In this document: piece after piece, positions 45,501 through 48,506 of the stretch
How the letters are laid out: the number at the start of each line of letters is the position of its first letter
Numbering within the stretch: the stretch's first letter is position 1
Source of the DNA: Branchiostoma belcheri
Lineage: Eukaryota; Chordata; Leptocardii; Amphioxiformes; Branchiostomatidae
Assembly: GCF_001625305.1 (NCBI RefSeq)
Contig: NW_017803835.1
Location: forward strand, 97,898-161,897
Reading direction: 5' to 3'
Length of the DNA: 64,000 bases
Position numbers and translations under genes: made by a program
Notes under the pieces: model-generated
The model's input: the letters and a program-made list of their open reading frames with translations, nothing else
Databases searched by the model: none
Told to the model about the DNA's origin: nothing

Positions 45501-47658
45501 AGCCGGAAATGGCCATATTTGGTAAGATTTCATGGAAATTCCTACACAACAGAGCCGGAAATGGCCATATTTGGTAAGATTTCCTGGAAATTCCTACACA
45601 ACAGAGCCGGAAATGGCCATATTTGGTAAGATTTCCTGACACAAAAAAGAGGAACTGTAGTTAGACTGTACATTATGCATTAATCTTTTGTGATTTTACA
45701 GTTAGTAATTACAAAATTACATAATTGTGAAGGGTGAATCCTGCATTTATCAGCAAATTTATAGCCTGGTTACCAAACCTATTATAGCTCCATAGACTGT
45801 AGAGTCCTACATCCTCTCCGCAAATAGCTCAGGGCAAATAGTGGAGAGGACCTAGGACTCAGGAGCTATAACAGGCTATATACATTTATGTACCAGCAAA
45901 TCCTGGTTATTCTTTTATGCCAAAGAAAGTACAGTATATAATTGTTTTTCTTTCTGTATCCAGTATTTAAGGGAGCCGTGGTACTAGTATGTAAGGAAGA
46001 CCAGAGGCACAAGTGGAAACTAACCCTGACCAGGAAACAGGGCCGAGAAGTTCTGGAGGATCGGGAGCGAGAAGTCGTCCTGTTCAAGAGGCTGGTTCCC
46101 GTCACACAGCTGCAGATTCGCAACAGCAACACCAACGGTACGCTACAATCGAGATGTTTCAATGTTACAATGTTACAATGTTTCAATGTTACAATGTAGC
46201 AGATGTTCTGATACATGTACATGTAGCTGTGTACTAGTGTTTGTATTGTGGCAATCTAACAGCAAAGCTATTTTTGTACATGTTGTACAATGCAACAGCA
46301 ACACCAACGGTACGCTACAATAGGACTGTTACAATGTAGCAGGTTTTCTGATACATTTACTGTTACAGGTTACTATAAGCTATATTTCAATGAGAATGAT
46401 ACAGTTTCTGTGCACGTGCACAATTCAGAATGTAGCTGCTGAATTGTAACTTTGCTAACTTTCTGTCTTTTTTGGTAAACTCATCAAATTTTTCATTTGA
46501 ATAGACGTTTTGATACTCAATACTTAGCATTATTTTGTTGTAGACACTGTCCATTTTTTATTAGAAGCAAGACAGTCAGTGAAGAAAGCTGAGAAGATGT
46601 TGAAAAAATACTCAAAAGCTTCAATTTTTGATAACATTTTTGTTGTCCCCACAGACACCTATGGGCGATGTGTGTGGGAGTTGGTGCACAGTAAATCCCA
46701 CAAGGACGGACGGCCAGAAAAGGTCTTCCAGTTCTGCAATAGGTAAGGTTTTTCTGTCTCTGGTTTTCCAAAAATCATGCGTGTTTGTAGCAAAATAGAT
46801 GCAGAATACCTTTGCAACATCAAAGAGAATGCCTAGTAGAATTCCTAGGTGCTATGATATTATAACAGCATATTAAGAACATTTAAATAAGAAAAGTATG
46901 TCATTATTTTATCTTTCCCTAGATATAGACTTTGTTAATATATAGTCCATTTTGTTGATTGTACATGTACTGTACTGTAACTGCACTAGTCACTGCAGTA
47001 GTATTACTACTATCATATATATCTCAAAAAGCTAGTAAATGATGATTTTCCTGTCCTTTCCAGCACACCAGAAGCTAAGAATGGCTTCATGAAGGTGCTT
47101 CGGCAGGTGATCAAAGAAGCCGCCAGCAAAATATGTAACCCGACCCTCACTCCAAAGTCTCTTCTCCGCATGAAGCGCATGGAGGGAACCCACCGCCTCA
47201 TGGACCGCAAGCGACGTCACACTGTCGCCGTGGACGCGGTCGCCGGGGTTACCGTTGCCGGGGTAACGCTTCCCGGGGGAACGGACTTTCACGGCAACAA
47301 CTCCAGCAATAGTTCCGAACCGCGAAACCCTCGCAGACTGCATCAGAGAAGGTCTTCGGAACACTGCATGGTGGAGACGTACGACAACCTTCCTGGCGGC
47401 CGCGATCGGCCGGTCACCTTCCACGAGTCGCTTGGCAACAGAAACCATGGAAACCACGGGCCCGCCGCAGCGGCGTGTGTTAGTAGGACGTTGAACTTTG
47501 ACCAGAGCTCGGGAATGCTCACGGGGAGAGCGCTGAATTACGTGGTGGACAGCGACGCTGACGATACGACCGTCGTGAGAGCGTATCTACCCGTGACGTC
47601 CAATCGAGCCGGCTTAGATCTAGAGGAGTGGAATGACTTTGCTACCACAGACTGTTAA
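812..47658 (+). CDS. Tiam: TIAM/Still life-type Rac GEF, 36 visible exons, 5' partial
   Basis: Proteins of this family load GTP onto Rac at the plasma membrane and cell contacts through a DH-PH pair. Taking one copy of each exon, 36 exons with GT/AG borders chain in phase for 5368 nt to a TGA... no other stop intervenes and the last codon is TAA at 47656. Visible product 1788 residues: EVH1/WH1 about 1-103, Ser-rich linker to about 620, PHn 632-745, coiled coil and extension 745-885, RBD about 960-1045, PDZ 1045-1130, DH 1245-1466, PHc 1470-1605, basic tail. Domain order PHn-CC-Ex-RBD-PDZ-DH-PH is diagnostic of TIAM; an added N-terminal EVH1 resembles the Drosophila Still life form as I remember it. 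The first visible exon needs two bases from an upstream exon, so the start codon is outside the window. Exons 1-4, 8-14 and 20-24 are present twice because of assembly duplication. Confidence 0.93.
2538..2726. mobile_element. TACTGTAATTC-ended MITE
   Basis: About 190-210 bp element with short inverted ends, TACTGTAATTC and its complement (this copy's right end is slightly damaged). Inner sequence carries inverted pieces such as 'ttcacggt'. Further copies are at 9249-9450, 16325-16536 and 22953-23164, that is one in each haplotype copy of two introns. No coding capacity. Confidence 0.6.
3616..3815. mobile_element. Foldback MITE, GCCTCTACCAGGC ends
   Basis: Inverted ends of about 29 bp begin GCCTCTACCAGGCACTG and close with the complement; inner arms also pair (AAATAGTAGA against TCTACTATTT). 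It sits 26 bp after the exon 4 donor. Related elements are at 10330-10602 (other haplotype), 48344-48506 and, as tandem fragments, 63473-63600. Family with TAGCC-type ends; superfamily not assigned. Confidence 0.65.
4158..4199 (-). ncRNA. Hammerhead ribozyme-like motif, family D (intact core)
   Basis: On the minus strand: GTCA, CTGAAGA, a stem II hairpin (AGCTAGT, loop GGAT, ACTAGCT), GAA, ACGT, C, TGAC. GTCA and TGAC pair as stem I. This meets the hammerhead consensus CUGANGA - stem II - GAA - A..U - H17. Stem III is the palindrome ACGT with no loop, so activity would be expected mainly as a dimer. It forms one arm of a foldback element whose other arm is 4531-4572. Ribozyme activity is inferred. 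Confidence 0.65.
4531..4572 (+). ncRNA. Hammerhead-like motif, family D, opposite arm (partly decayed)
   Basis: GTCT, CTGATGA, hairpin AGGTAG/CTACCT, GAA, ATGT, C, TGAC. Core bases are intact; stem III has a G-U wobble (ATGT) and stem I one mismatch. It is inverted relative to 4158-4199, making a foldback element of about 450 bp that contains unrelated internal sequence. The allele-like copy is 11350-11391. Confidence 0.5.
4604..4623. other. Assembly gap 1 (20 N)
   Basis: Left-hand sequence ends in '...atttgctttta c', which matches 11395-11423; there the same sequence continues into unique DNA. This places the gap at an unmerged overlap of two contigs rather than at missing sequence. Confidence 0.95.
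4624..6313. repeat. Repeat-derived region without genes
   Basis: No coding exon seen. 4624-4860 holds an imperfect foldback with TAGCCTCC-like ends and 'ggtttggtggtcttcggctg' twice. 5030-5760 is AT-rich and ends in ACAGACAGACAG then a CA run and GGCGAAGGTAAC, a layout typical of the 3' tails of non-LTR retroelements or SINEs; the AGCCGCTAGGGGG motif occurs twice inside it. I cannot name the family. An open frame of 139 codons at 5405-5824 runs through the CA repeat and is not gene-like. Confidence 0.45.
6314..6488. mobile_element. Foldback MITE, TAGCCTCCTTCGCAGAC ends
   Basis: Perfect inverted ends TAGCCTCCTTCGCAGACTTG, about 23 bp with the next bases, enclose about 125 bp with further pairing (GCCGCC... 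on one side, GGCGGC... on the other). It shares the TAGCCTC terminus with the 48344-48506 element and lies just upstream of the second haplotype copy. Confidence 0.65.
7098..7330 (+). mobile_element. tRNA-derived SINE
   Basis: A tRNA-like head with a B box GGTTCGAGTCC is followed by a body with CTTGGGGAAGGCACTTAACACG and an A-rich tail with AATAAA. Missing from the matching place in the left haplotype copy (about 540-800), so it looks like a polymorphic insertion. Relatives on the minus strand at about 32980-33170 and 39074-39290, and a truncated plus-strand copy at about 40635-40745. Confidence 0.6.
7378..10304 (+). CDS. Tiam: Tiam exons 1-4 (right copy): EVH1/WH1 domain
   Basis: Exons 7378-7559, 8424-8480, 8998-9062 and 10233-10304, the same lengths (182, 57, 65, 72) and phases as the left copy. 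The protein is the same in the visible EVH1 core. This copy connects directly to the single-copy exon 5 at 11715, so it is the one to use in a gene model. Confidence 0.88.
7665..7713 (+). repeat. Copy of the exon 1 3' end plus donor site
   Basis: Repeats the last 49 bases of exon 1 (coding ...[16 protein letters not shown]) followed by the same GTAGGCAGAAC donor context, about 105 bp after the genuine donor. Absent from the left haplotype, where the intron continues straight on. Exon-donor duplication of the kind seen at several other sites in this window. Confidence 0.85.
10330..10602. mobile_element. Foldback MITE with a 92-bp nested insertion
   Basis: Allelic counterpart of 3616-3815. Between two copies of TTGCCAAAATAA lies about 90 bp starting CTTACTTACTTGTACTTGAG that the left copy lacks; the repeated 11-12 bases look like a target-site duplication of a further small insertion. 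Confidence 0.6.
10976..11017 (-). ncRNA. Hammerhead ribozyme-like motif, family D (intact core)
   Basis: Allelic copy of 4158-4199 with the same GTCA/TGAC stem I, CTGAAGA, seven-base-pair stem II, GAA, ACGT and C. Just before it, 10935-10965 repeats 31 bases of the same unit in tandem, a duplication missing from the other haplotype. Its inverted partner is 11350-11391. Confidence 0.65.
11350..11391 (+). ncRNA. Hammerhead-like motif, family D, opposite arm (decayed)
   Basis: CTGATGA, hairpin AGGTAG/CTACCT, GAA, ATGT, C, TGAC as in 4531-4572, but the stem I strand reads GCCT and no longer pairs with TGAC. Core retained, so recognisable but probably inactive. Confidence 0.45.
11574..11613 (-). 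ncRNA. Degenerate hammerhead-like motif, family F
   Basis: Minus strand: CTGAAGA, hairpin GAGTG/CACTC with loop containing TGGATG, AAA in place of GAA, ACGT, C. Stem I is reduced to two pairs. Related decayed units are at about 498-535 and 7038-7073, where the H17 position is G. Loss of the G12 base predicts no activity. Confidence 0.35.
11715..12644 (+). CDS. Tiam: Tiam exon 5: Ser-rich linker
   Basis: Large 930-nt exon (310 codons, phase 0 to 0) with acceptor TTATAACAG and donor GAG|GTTTGG. The product is low complexity, rich in Ser/Thr/Pro, with clusters such as [13 protein letters not shown] and [10 protein letters not shown] and several RxxS sites (RQTSAPS, KQRSAPC) of the kind bound by 14-3-3 when phosphorylated. 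It lies between EVH1 and PHn and is expected to be disordered and regulatory. GC content is higher than in the flanking introns. Confidence 0.85.
13089..14947 (+). CDS. Tiam: Tiam exons 6-8: acidic/Ser-rich linker
   Basis: Exons 13089-13345 (257 nt), 14004-14229 (226 nt) and 14877-14947 (71 nt), phases 0-2-0-2. Exon 6 begins [17 protein letters not shown], exon 7 includes [20 protein letters not shown] and exon 8 is strongly acidic ([18 protein letters not shown]). Together they join the Ser-rich linker to PHn. Exon 7 is preceded by two decoy copies of its 5' end. Exon 8 is duplicated at 21711-21781. Confidence 0.83.
13732..13904 (+). pseudogene. Two decoy copies of the exon 7 acceptor and 5' end
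   Basis: Copy 1 (13732 to about 13796) and copy 2 (13838-13904) repeat the CCACAG acceptor and the first 60 or so bases of exon 7 (genuine start 14004), then diverge into CACAAATAGACAAACACATT. Copy 2 keeps the exon 7 frame for 22 codons ([20 protein letters not shown]) and then stops at TAG 13902. Copy 1 has a one-base loss and is out of frame. If spliced, copy 2 would truncate the protein before PHn. Confidence 0.75.
14331..14368 (+). ncRNA. Hammerhead ribozyme-like motif, family C (intact core)
   Basis: ATC, CTGATGA, stem II hairpin GGCGAC-AGTG-GTCGCT, GAA, AATT, T, GAT. ATC and GAT pair as stem I; AATT is a palindromic stem III; H17 is T. It is inside a foldback element running from about 14272 to 14420 (ends ATAGTAAAAGGTTGAAC and GTTCAACCTTTTACTAT) in the intron after Tiam exon 7. 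Confidence 0.62.
14472..14525 (-). repeat. Single copy of the 50-bp unit found as a minisatellite at 62125-62510
   Basis: Reverse complement of the CYP4 intron repeat unit (GTGTGTTACGCCGAAGGGCG). A further diverged single copy is at about 28965-28997. So the unit is dispersed as well as tandem. Confidence 0.6.
15880..16325. repeat. Imperfect tandem repeats in the intron before the PHn exons
   Basis: 'tattttcatcttgcttgatc' followed by 'gaaatgtccaatgaattg' recurs about three times with a spacing of 160-180 bp. The other haplotype (about 22690-22920) has a shorter array. No coding content. Confidence 0.6.
16560..18070. repeat. Diverged tandem repeats of about 190 bp
   Basis: The block containing 'ccaccagaagccatggatac' and 'gaactggattttgacagtga' recurs at about 17400, 17590 and 17800. 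It gives several 60-90 codon open frames, none alike in frame or protein, so I call this repeat DNA. Shorter counterpart in the other haplotype at 23170-24340. Confidence 0.55.
18506..21230 (+). CDS. Tiam: Tiam exons 9-14 (left copy): PHn domain and coiled coil start
   Basis: Exons 18506-18636, 19618-19704, 20221-20318, 20455-20503, 20725-20819 and 21150-21230. Protein features [47 protein letters not shown] and [10 protein letters not shown], closely following the TIAM N-terminal PH domain (KAGWLSVKNFL..., AVPEHPKKDFVFCLSN..., [11 protein letters not shown]). In TIAM1 the PHn-CC-Ex unit binds membrane phosphoinositides and scaffold proteins. Exon 14 ([11 protein letters not shown]) starts the helical extension and stops four bases before the N gap. 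Confidence 0.92.
18979..19502 (-). mobile_element. Haplotype-specific insertion of about 525 bp with an 82-codon ORF
   Basis: Present in the left copy of this intron, absent from the right copy (25570-25585), with AATT or ATT repeated at both ends. On the minus strand 18973-19221 encodes 82 residues starting [19 protein letters not shown] and containing [20 protein letters not shown]; its stop lies at the insertion border. GC content is above that of the flanking intron. I do not recognise the protein. It may be a retrotransposed fragment or part of a mobile element. Confidence 0.5.
21235..21254. other. Assembly gap 2 (20 N)
   Basis: The left contig ends four bases into the intron after exon 14; the right contig starts in GGAT/GGGA simple repeats next to a scrambled copy of exon 7. 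The left end corresponds to 27322, where unique sequence continues. Confidence 0.95.
21352..21544 (+). pseudogene. Scrambled partial copy of Tiam exon 7
   Basis: 21352-21424 encodes [18 protein letters not shown]...RGYE with a GTAAAT donor, matching the exon 7 3' end. 21514-21544 then carries GKLRTAEPS, which in exon 7 lies before that piece. Between them are GGGA and GATT repeats. The order is that of a tandem repeat unit spanning the exon-donor junction, of which the first unit is cut by the gap. Confidence 0.65.
21711..27318 (+). CDS. Tiam: Tiam exons 8-14 (right copy): acidic exon, PHn, coiled coil start
   Basis: Exons 21711-21781, 25120-25250, 25692-25778, 26309-26406, 26543-26591, 26813-26907 and 27238-27318, with lengths 71, 131, 87, 98, 49, 95 and 81 exactly as in the left copy. 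Nearly all coding changes are silent. This copy continues into single-copy exon 15 at 27852. Confidence 0.9.
21938..21979 (-). ncRNA. Decayed hammerhead-like motif, family E
   Basis: Minus strand: CTGACGA, hairpin AGGTA(G)/(G)TACCT with loop containing TGGAT, GAAAC, then CGTTTCC. Compared with family D, the seven bases GTCTGAC holding the cleavage base and stem I strand are missing. The window's last 39 bases (63962-64000) match the entry into this same unit. Confidence 0.4.
27852..28767 (+). CDS. Tiam: Tiam exons 15-18: coiled coil/extension, with 12-nt microexon
   Basis: Exons 27852-27953, 28241-28324, 28506-28562 and 28756-28767. The product ([46 protein letters not shown]) follows the TIAM CC-Ex region closely (WEQNLEQFQMDLFRFRCYLASLQG). 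Exon 18 is a 12-nt microexon coding KKGL with good TTTTTTACAG and GTGAGT borders. All four are phase 0, so the microexon can be skipped without frame loss. Confidence 0.87.
29072..29236 (+). CDS. Tiam: Tiam exon 19: linker between CC-Ex and RBD
   Basis: 165 nt, phase 0 to 0, borders CTCTCAG and AGT|GTAAGT. The product [20 protein letters not shown] is basic and then Ser/Thr-rich, matching in position the basic linker after the TIAM extension. Single copy. Confidence 0.83.
29673..32781 (+). CDS. Tiam: Tiam exons 20-24 (left copy): Ras-binding and PDZ domains
   Basis: Exons 29673-29834, 30897-31001, 31373-31448, 31850-31951 and 32648-32781. The first two code a ubiquitin-like RBD ([36 protein letters not shown]), which in TIAM binds activated Ras. 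The next three code a PDZ domain with a GSFGFRV carboxylate-binding loop and [12 protein letters not shown]. Phases 0-0-0-1-1-0. Interrupted by the N gap some 400 bp after exon 24. Confidence 0.92.
30401..30466 (+). pseudogene. Decoy copy of the exon 21 acceptor and 5' end (left haplotype)
   Basis: Acceptor GTATAACAG and codons [16 protein letters not shown], matching the exon 21 start at 30897, then a divergent tail and TGA at 30464. The reading frame is open up to the stop. The other haplotype has the same decoy at 34304-34360, so the duplication predates the split of the two copies. Confidence 0.75.
30533..30873. mobile_element. Foldback element, family B, left haplotype only
   Basis: Inverted arms beginning GTTAAAACTTTAGGTCCAA and ending GATCAAAAGTTTTAACTTTA, with a TGACGTCAACACTGGGTCAAAGG segment inside. 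The right haplotype passes from 'ttgaaggattgagttta' to 'tttctgcgtgtgtaacag' without it. Contains the motif at 30787-30827. Confidence 0.65.
30787..30827 (+). ncRNA. Hammerhead-like motif, family B (G12 lost)
   Basis: TCTA, CTGAGGA, hairpin GACCAG-AGTGA-CTGGTC, AAA, AGCT, C, TAGG. All pairing regions are intact but GAA has become AAA, which should abolish cleavage. Confidence 0.5.
31596..31785. mobile_element. Half foldback element, family B, left haplotype only
   Basis: Begins ATGAAAGTTCATCTGTGTTG, runs through AACTTTTGATCCAACGCAAAG and stops at TGACGTCAACACTGGGTCAAAG, that is one arm of the 44204-44496 element. The matching intron in the right haplotype (37372-37988) has different sequence. 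Confidence 0.6.
31666..31706 (-). ncRNA. Hammerhead ribozyme-like motif, family B (intact core)
   Basis: Minus strand: TCTA, CTGAGGA, six-pair stem II GACCAG/CTGGTC with loop AGTGA, GAA, palindromic AGCT, C, TAGG. TCTA and TAGG pair as stem I (three Watson-Crick pairs and one wobble). Every conserved core base of the consensus is present. Confidence 0.66.
32980..33170 (-). mobile_element. tRNA-derived SINE with a perfect 65-bp hairpin
   Basis: Minus strand B box GGTTCGAATCC at 33052-33062 in a tRNA-like head. 32980-33044 is a perfect inverted repeat (31-bp arms, 3-bp loop) made from the SINE body GTGCCCTTGGGAGAGGCACC. The right-haplotype copy is 39074-39290 and keeps the perfect hairpin (39074-39138). 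Confidence 0.6.
33194..33213. other. Assembly gap 3 (20 N)
   Basis: The left contig ends in 'caagtcaaaattaag', matching 39276-39291; the right contig starts 'cccaaaggctcaaagg', matching 29297. Overlapping contig ends as at gaps 1 and 2. Confidence 0.95.
33579..38875 (+). CDS. Tiam: Tiam exons 20-24 (right copy): Ras-binding and PDZ domains
   Basis: Exons 33579-33740, 34699-34803, 37296-37371, 37989-38090 and 38742-38875; lengths 162, 105, 76, 102 and 134 equal those of the left copy. A few conservative replacements are seen (for example GIELV to GMELV, and ERESAG to ERKPAG). This copy connects to single-copy exon 25. Confidence 0.9.
34304..34360 (+). pseudogene. Decoy copy of the exon 21 acceptor and 5' end (right haplotype)
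   Basis: Acceptor GTGTAACAG and [18 protein letters not shown] followed by TGA. Allelic with 30401-30466. The frame is kept although several codons have changed in each copy. Confidence 0.75.
34410..34641. mobile_element. GGGGGCC-ended MITE
   Basis: About 230 bp with inverted ends GGGCCTGCATG and CATGCGGG(T/C)CC and many internal TACGCTCTACG motifs. Absent from the left haplotype at the same place. Sisters at 38141-38347 and 44696-44899. Confidence 0.65.
35083..37194. mobile_element. 2.1-kb terminal-inverted-repeat transposon, non-autonomous, right haplotype only
   Basis: Inverted ends of about 38 bp start GGGACTGTACGATATTTACC and are flanked by TAA on both sides (35080-35082, 37195-37197), a 3-bp target duplication typical of PIF/Harbinger elements. 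Near each end there are four direct copies of TTTTCGATGGCCCTCCCCC-like sequence (35134-35255 and 37025-37155), probable transposase sites. Interior open frames are short and unlike any transposase I know. The left haplotype (about 31262-31282) has the empty site. Confidence 0.72.
38141..38347. mobile_element. GGGGGCC-ended MITE with target duplication
   Basis: Ends GGGGGCCTGCA and TGCGGGCCCCC; ATCAAT occurs directly at both flanks and is the likely target duplication. Inside are TACGCTCTACG repeats. Located 50 bp after the PDZ exon 23 donor and missing from the left haplotype. Confidence 0.68.
39468..40326 (+). CDS. Tiam: Tiam exons 25-26: Pro-rich linker between PDZ and DH
   Basis: Exons 39468-39591 and 40208-40326 (phases 0-1-0). 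The product has [19 protein letters not shown] and a Gln/Pro/Ser-rich stretch ([15 protein letters not shown]). The PPPP run and the acidic YEDPTLDD piece could bind partners; TIAM proteins have a similar low-complexity linker here. Confidence 0.83.
39765..39905. repeat. Dispersed repeat 'GTCAATGACCTG...GTTGGGTTACAT'
   Basis: A unit containing GACCTGAACCAGACGTCTGTC ACCATGGTAAC recurs at about 20569-20700, 26655-26795, 27568-27720, 39620-39710 (part), 50879-51000, and reversed at about 56830-57010 and 59885-60065. It lies in introns of all three genes and between genes. Family not named; no coding content. Confidence 0.5.
40783..44674 (+). CDS. Tiam: Tiam exons 27-32: DH (RhoGEF) domain
   Basis: Exons 40783-40935, 41324-41392, 42518-42643, 43071-43179, 43774-43953 and 44556-44674. 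The DH domain opens the nucleotide pocket of Rac. CR1 is [20 protein letters not shown] with the conserved Glu; CR3 is [19 protein letters not shown], almost identical to TIAM1 ([15 protein letters not shown]); the C-terminal helix contains [16 protein letters not shown]. The length of about 220 residues is normal. The first exon begins in the linker ([13 protein letters not shown]). Exons 29 and 31 are flanked by junction copies. Confidence 0.95.
41415..42145. repeat. Dispersed repeat in the DH intron
   Basis: Starts with the palindrome CACCACGAAGTGGTGGTG inside 'gggttcacc...ggtgaaccca', passes through a CT-rich run and ends 'gtggtgaacccatcgctgta...ggcctttctag'. The repeated GGTGAACCCAT near both ends suggests a mobile unit of about 0.7 kb. 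No protein recognised. Confidence 0.4.
42329..42517 (+). pseudogene. Two decoy copies of the DH exon 29 acceptor and 5' end
   Basis: Copy 1 at 42329 codes [10 protein letters not shown] then TGA (42359). Copy 2 at 42435 codes [19 protein letters not shown] and runs straight into a second CCCCTCTCCCCACAG acceptor and the genuine exon at 42518. Copies 2 and 3 are 83 bp apart, not a multiple of three, so use of the copy 2 acceptor would shift the frame. Confidence 0.85.
44009..44200 (+). pseudogene. Two downstream copies of the DH exon 31 3' end and donor
   Basis: 44009-44085 repeats GCATCATGAAGTACCCGCT through the CTATCAG|GTAAGGTCAG donor; 44151-44196 is a shorter third copy. Units of about 140-150 bp span the CR3 helix codons (RIMKYPLL) and the first part of the intron. 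Confidence 0.83.
44204..44496. mobile_element. Complete foldback element, family B
   Basis: About 290 bp with arms of about 130 bp: AGTTAAAACTTTTGGTCTAA at one end and the complement GATCAAAAGTTTTAACTC at the other. Inside, CTTTGACCCAGTGTTGACGTC faces GACGTCAACACAGAG. Each arm carries one hammerhead-like unit in opposite orientation. Partial relatives at 30533, 31596, 53633, 55424 and 60296. Confidence 0.7.
44415..44455 (+). ncRNA. Hammerhead-like motif, family B (stem III damaged)
   Basis: TCTA, CTGAGGA, GACCAG-AGTGA-CTGGTC, GAA, AGAT, C, TAGG. The core is intact but AGCT has become AGAT, which breaks the second stem III pair. The opposite arm (44262-44300) has lost the GAA region. Confidence 0.5.
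44696..44899. mobile_element. GGGGGCC-ended MITE
   Basis: Third copy in the window; ends GGGGGCCTGCATG and CATGCGGGCCCCC. Begins 22 bp after the exon 32 donor. Internal TACGCTCTACG repeats as in the sisters. Confidence 0.66.
45114..45170 (+). pseudogene. Decoy copy of the PH exon 33 acceptor and 5' end
   Basis: 'caggtgtcccacctgaggat' and the following bases code [18 protein letters not shown] and then TAG; the genuine exon starts at 45272. The tail is joined to the dispersed repeat containing GTGTTGGGTTACATT. Confidence 0.8.
45272..47090 (+). CDS. Tiam: Tiam exons 33-35 and start of 36: C-terminal PH domain
   Basis: Exons 45272-45383, 45964-46137, 46655-46742 and the first part of 47064-47658. 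Motifs [54 protein letters not shown] and [20 protein letters not shown] track the TIAM1 PHc (VADLSMGDLLLH, VFKTAVVLVYKD, MIPTEALQVR, CEIVHVKSE, GRPERVFHLCC). PHc binds phosphoinositides and supports DH activity. The insert between strands 3 and 4 is slightly different from TIAM1. Confidence 0.93.
45361..45640 (+). repeat. Tandem array of the exon 33 donor junction
   Basis: GAGCCGGAAATGGCCATATT followed by (T/C)GGTAAGATTTCCTG is present about six times (from 45361, 45407, 45452, 45500, 45557 and 45607), each unit 45-57 bp. The first is the genuine exon 33 end (EPEMAIF); the others are complete or partial exon-donor copies inside the intron, all with a GTAAGA donor. Confidence 0.88.
45760..45880. 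mobile_element. Foldback MITE, TATAGCCTG ends
   Basis: About 120 bp with inverted ends TATAGCCTG(G)TTA.. and ..TAACAGGCTATA and inner arms CATCCTCTCCGC / GTGGAGAGGAC. A similar, older element at about 32412-32515 has AGCCTGGCAACCTGC ends. Confidence 0.55.
46287..46330 (+). repeat. Copy of the exon 34 3' end and donor
   Basis: 'caacagcaacaccaacgg' plus TACGCTACAAT repeats the exon 34 end (NSNTN) and its GTACGC donor about 155 bp downstream. Between them is a short TTTCAATGTTACAATG repeat. Confidence 0.8.
47064..47658 (+). CDS. Tiam: Tiam exon 36: PHc C-terminal helix and basic tail
   Basis: 595 nt ending in a TAA stop at 47656-47658. Starts in the PHc helix ([16 protein letters not shown]), then [27 protein letters not shown], which resembles the TIAM1 LGRRRRRLARNRFTIDSDAV segment, then a Gly/Asn/Ser-rich tail and an acidic end ([12 protein letters not shown]). 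The ending could be read as a weak class I PDZ ligand, which I only infer. Confidence 0.88.
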
Positions 47659-47806
47659 CTCAGAAACGCTTTCATAGAAGTTCGTCTGTGTTGGTAGTGA
47701 TCATAGTAAGATGTTGAACTTTTTTCCAACACAAGGGTTTAATACCTCCTTGGTTACACAGAGACCACTGTCTTGTCACTTTATTCCAACACAAAGCTAC
47801 AGAGAG

Positions 47807-47844
47807 ATCAAATTTTCAAGGACCACTGACGCCTTCATCAGGAT
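47807..47844 (-). ncRNA. Hammerhead-like motif, family C, arm 1
   Basis: Minus strand: ATC, CTGATGA, a weakened stem II (AGG/CCT kept, inner pairs lost), GAA, AATT, T, GAT. Stem I ATC/GAT and stem III AATT are intact. Confidence 0.48.
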
Positions 47845-47969
47845 AATTAATGACCAATCACTTCTGAATGCCTACAACGTTACATCTGTTAAGTCTCGTG
47901 TAAATAAGGTCACGTGTCTGTACCCGTAACTCTCGCGAGATCACGTTCAGAAGTGATTGGTCATTAGTT

Positions 47970-48007
47970 ATCCTGATGAAGGCGACAGTGGTCGCTGAAA
48001 ATTTGTG
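47970..48007 (+). ncRNA. Hammerhead-like motif, family C, arm 2
   Basis: ATC, CTGATGA, full stem II GGCGAC-AGTG-GTCGCT, GAA, AATT, T. The following bases are GTG, so stem I is weakened relative to 14331-14368, where they are GAT. Otherwise the two are base-for-base alike through the core. Confidence 0.55.
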
Positions 48008-48343
48008 TAATCCTTGTGTTGGAATAAAGTTCAACATTTTACTATGAAAATTGTTTTGTTGGATTGCTAATTGCTCGCTAGCGAACAGCTTTGTCAGGTT
48101 GTGACGTGTGTACAGTGAAAATAATATTAAGTTAAAAGGGCTGGGGTAATATTGAAAATAATGATCATGAGAAAATTATGTCTTTTTATGCCATAAAAAT
48201 CATTCCATTGTTATAATAGCCATATTATTTGTATTGGACTGGTGGTACTGAATATTGTAACTTGTTAATTCTGGACTGTCAAATTTCAATCTTTTCATTT
48301 CAAACATGTCAATAGAGATATTCAGCCTATTCCCACACTTAAT

Positions 48344-48506
48344 TAGCCTCTACCAGGCTTCGGGAGGTGGCTGGGAAGAGTAGAAATTGGCCAAATAGCG
48401 GGAGCGGCGAACTGTTCTCTCAACGGACCAACTCCCCGGCATGCTATCTCTCTATTTGACCAATTTCTACTCTTTCCAGCCGCCTCCCGAAGCCTGGTAG
48501 AGGCTA
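48344..48506. mobile_element. Foldback MITE, TAGCCTCTACCAGG ends
   Basis: Perfect inverted ends of at least 24 bp starting TAGCCTCTACCAGGCTTCGG. Flanks ACACTTAA and ACACTTTA may be an 8-bp target duplication with one change. Middle CGGGAGCGGCGAACTG..; no ORF. Confidence 0.68.

Larger units (their letters stand above)
47677..48050. mobile_element. Foldback element, family C
   Basis: Begins 19 bp after the Tiam stop. Ends TTCGTCTGTGTTGGTAGT..ATAGTAAGATGTTGAAC and GTTCAACATTTTACTATG. The arms hold one family C unit each (47807-47844 minus, 47970-48007 plus) and AAGTGATTGGTCATTA/TAATGACCAATCACTT. Part of it may serve as the Tiam 3' UTR; an AATAAA lies at 48023. Confidence 0.62.
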
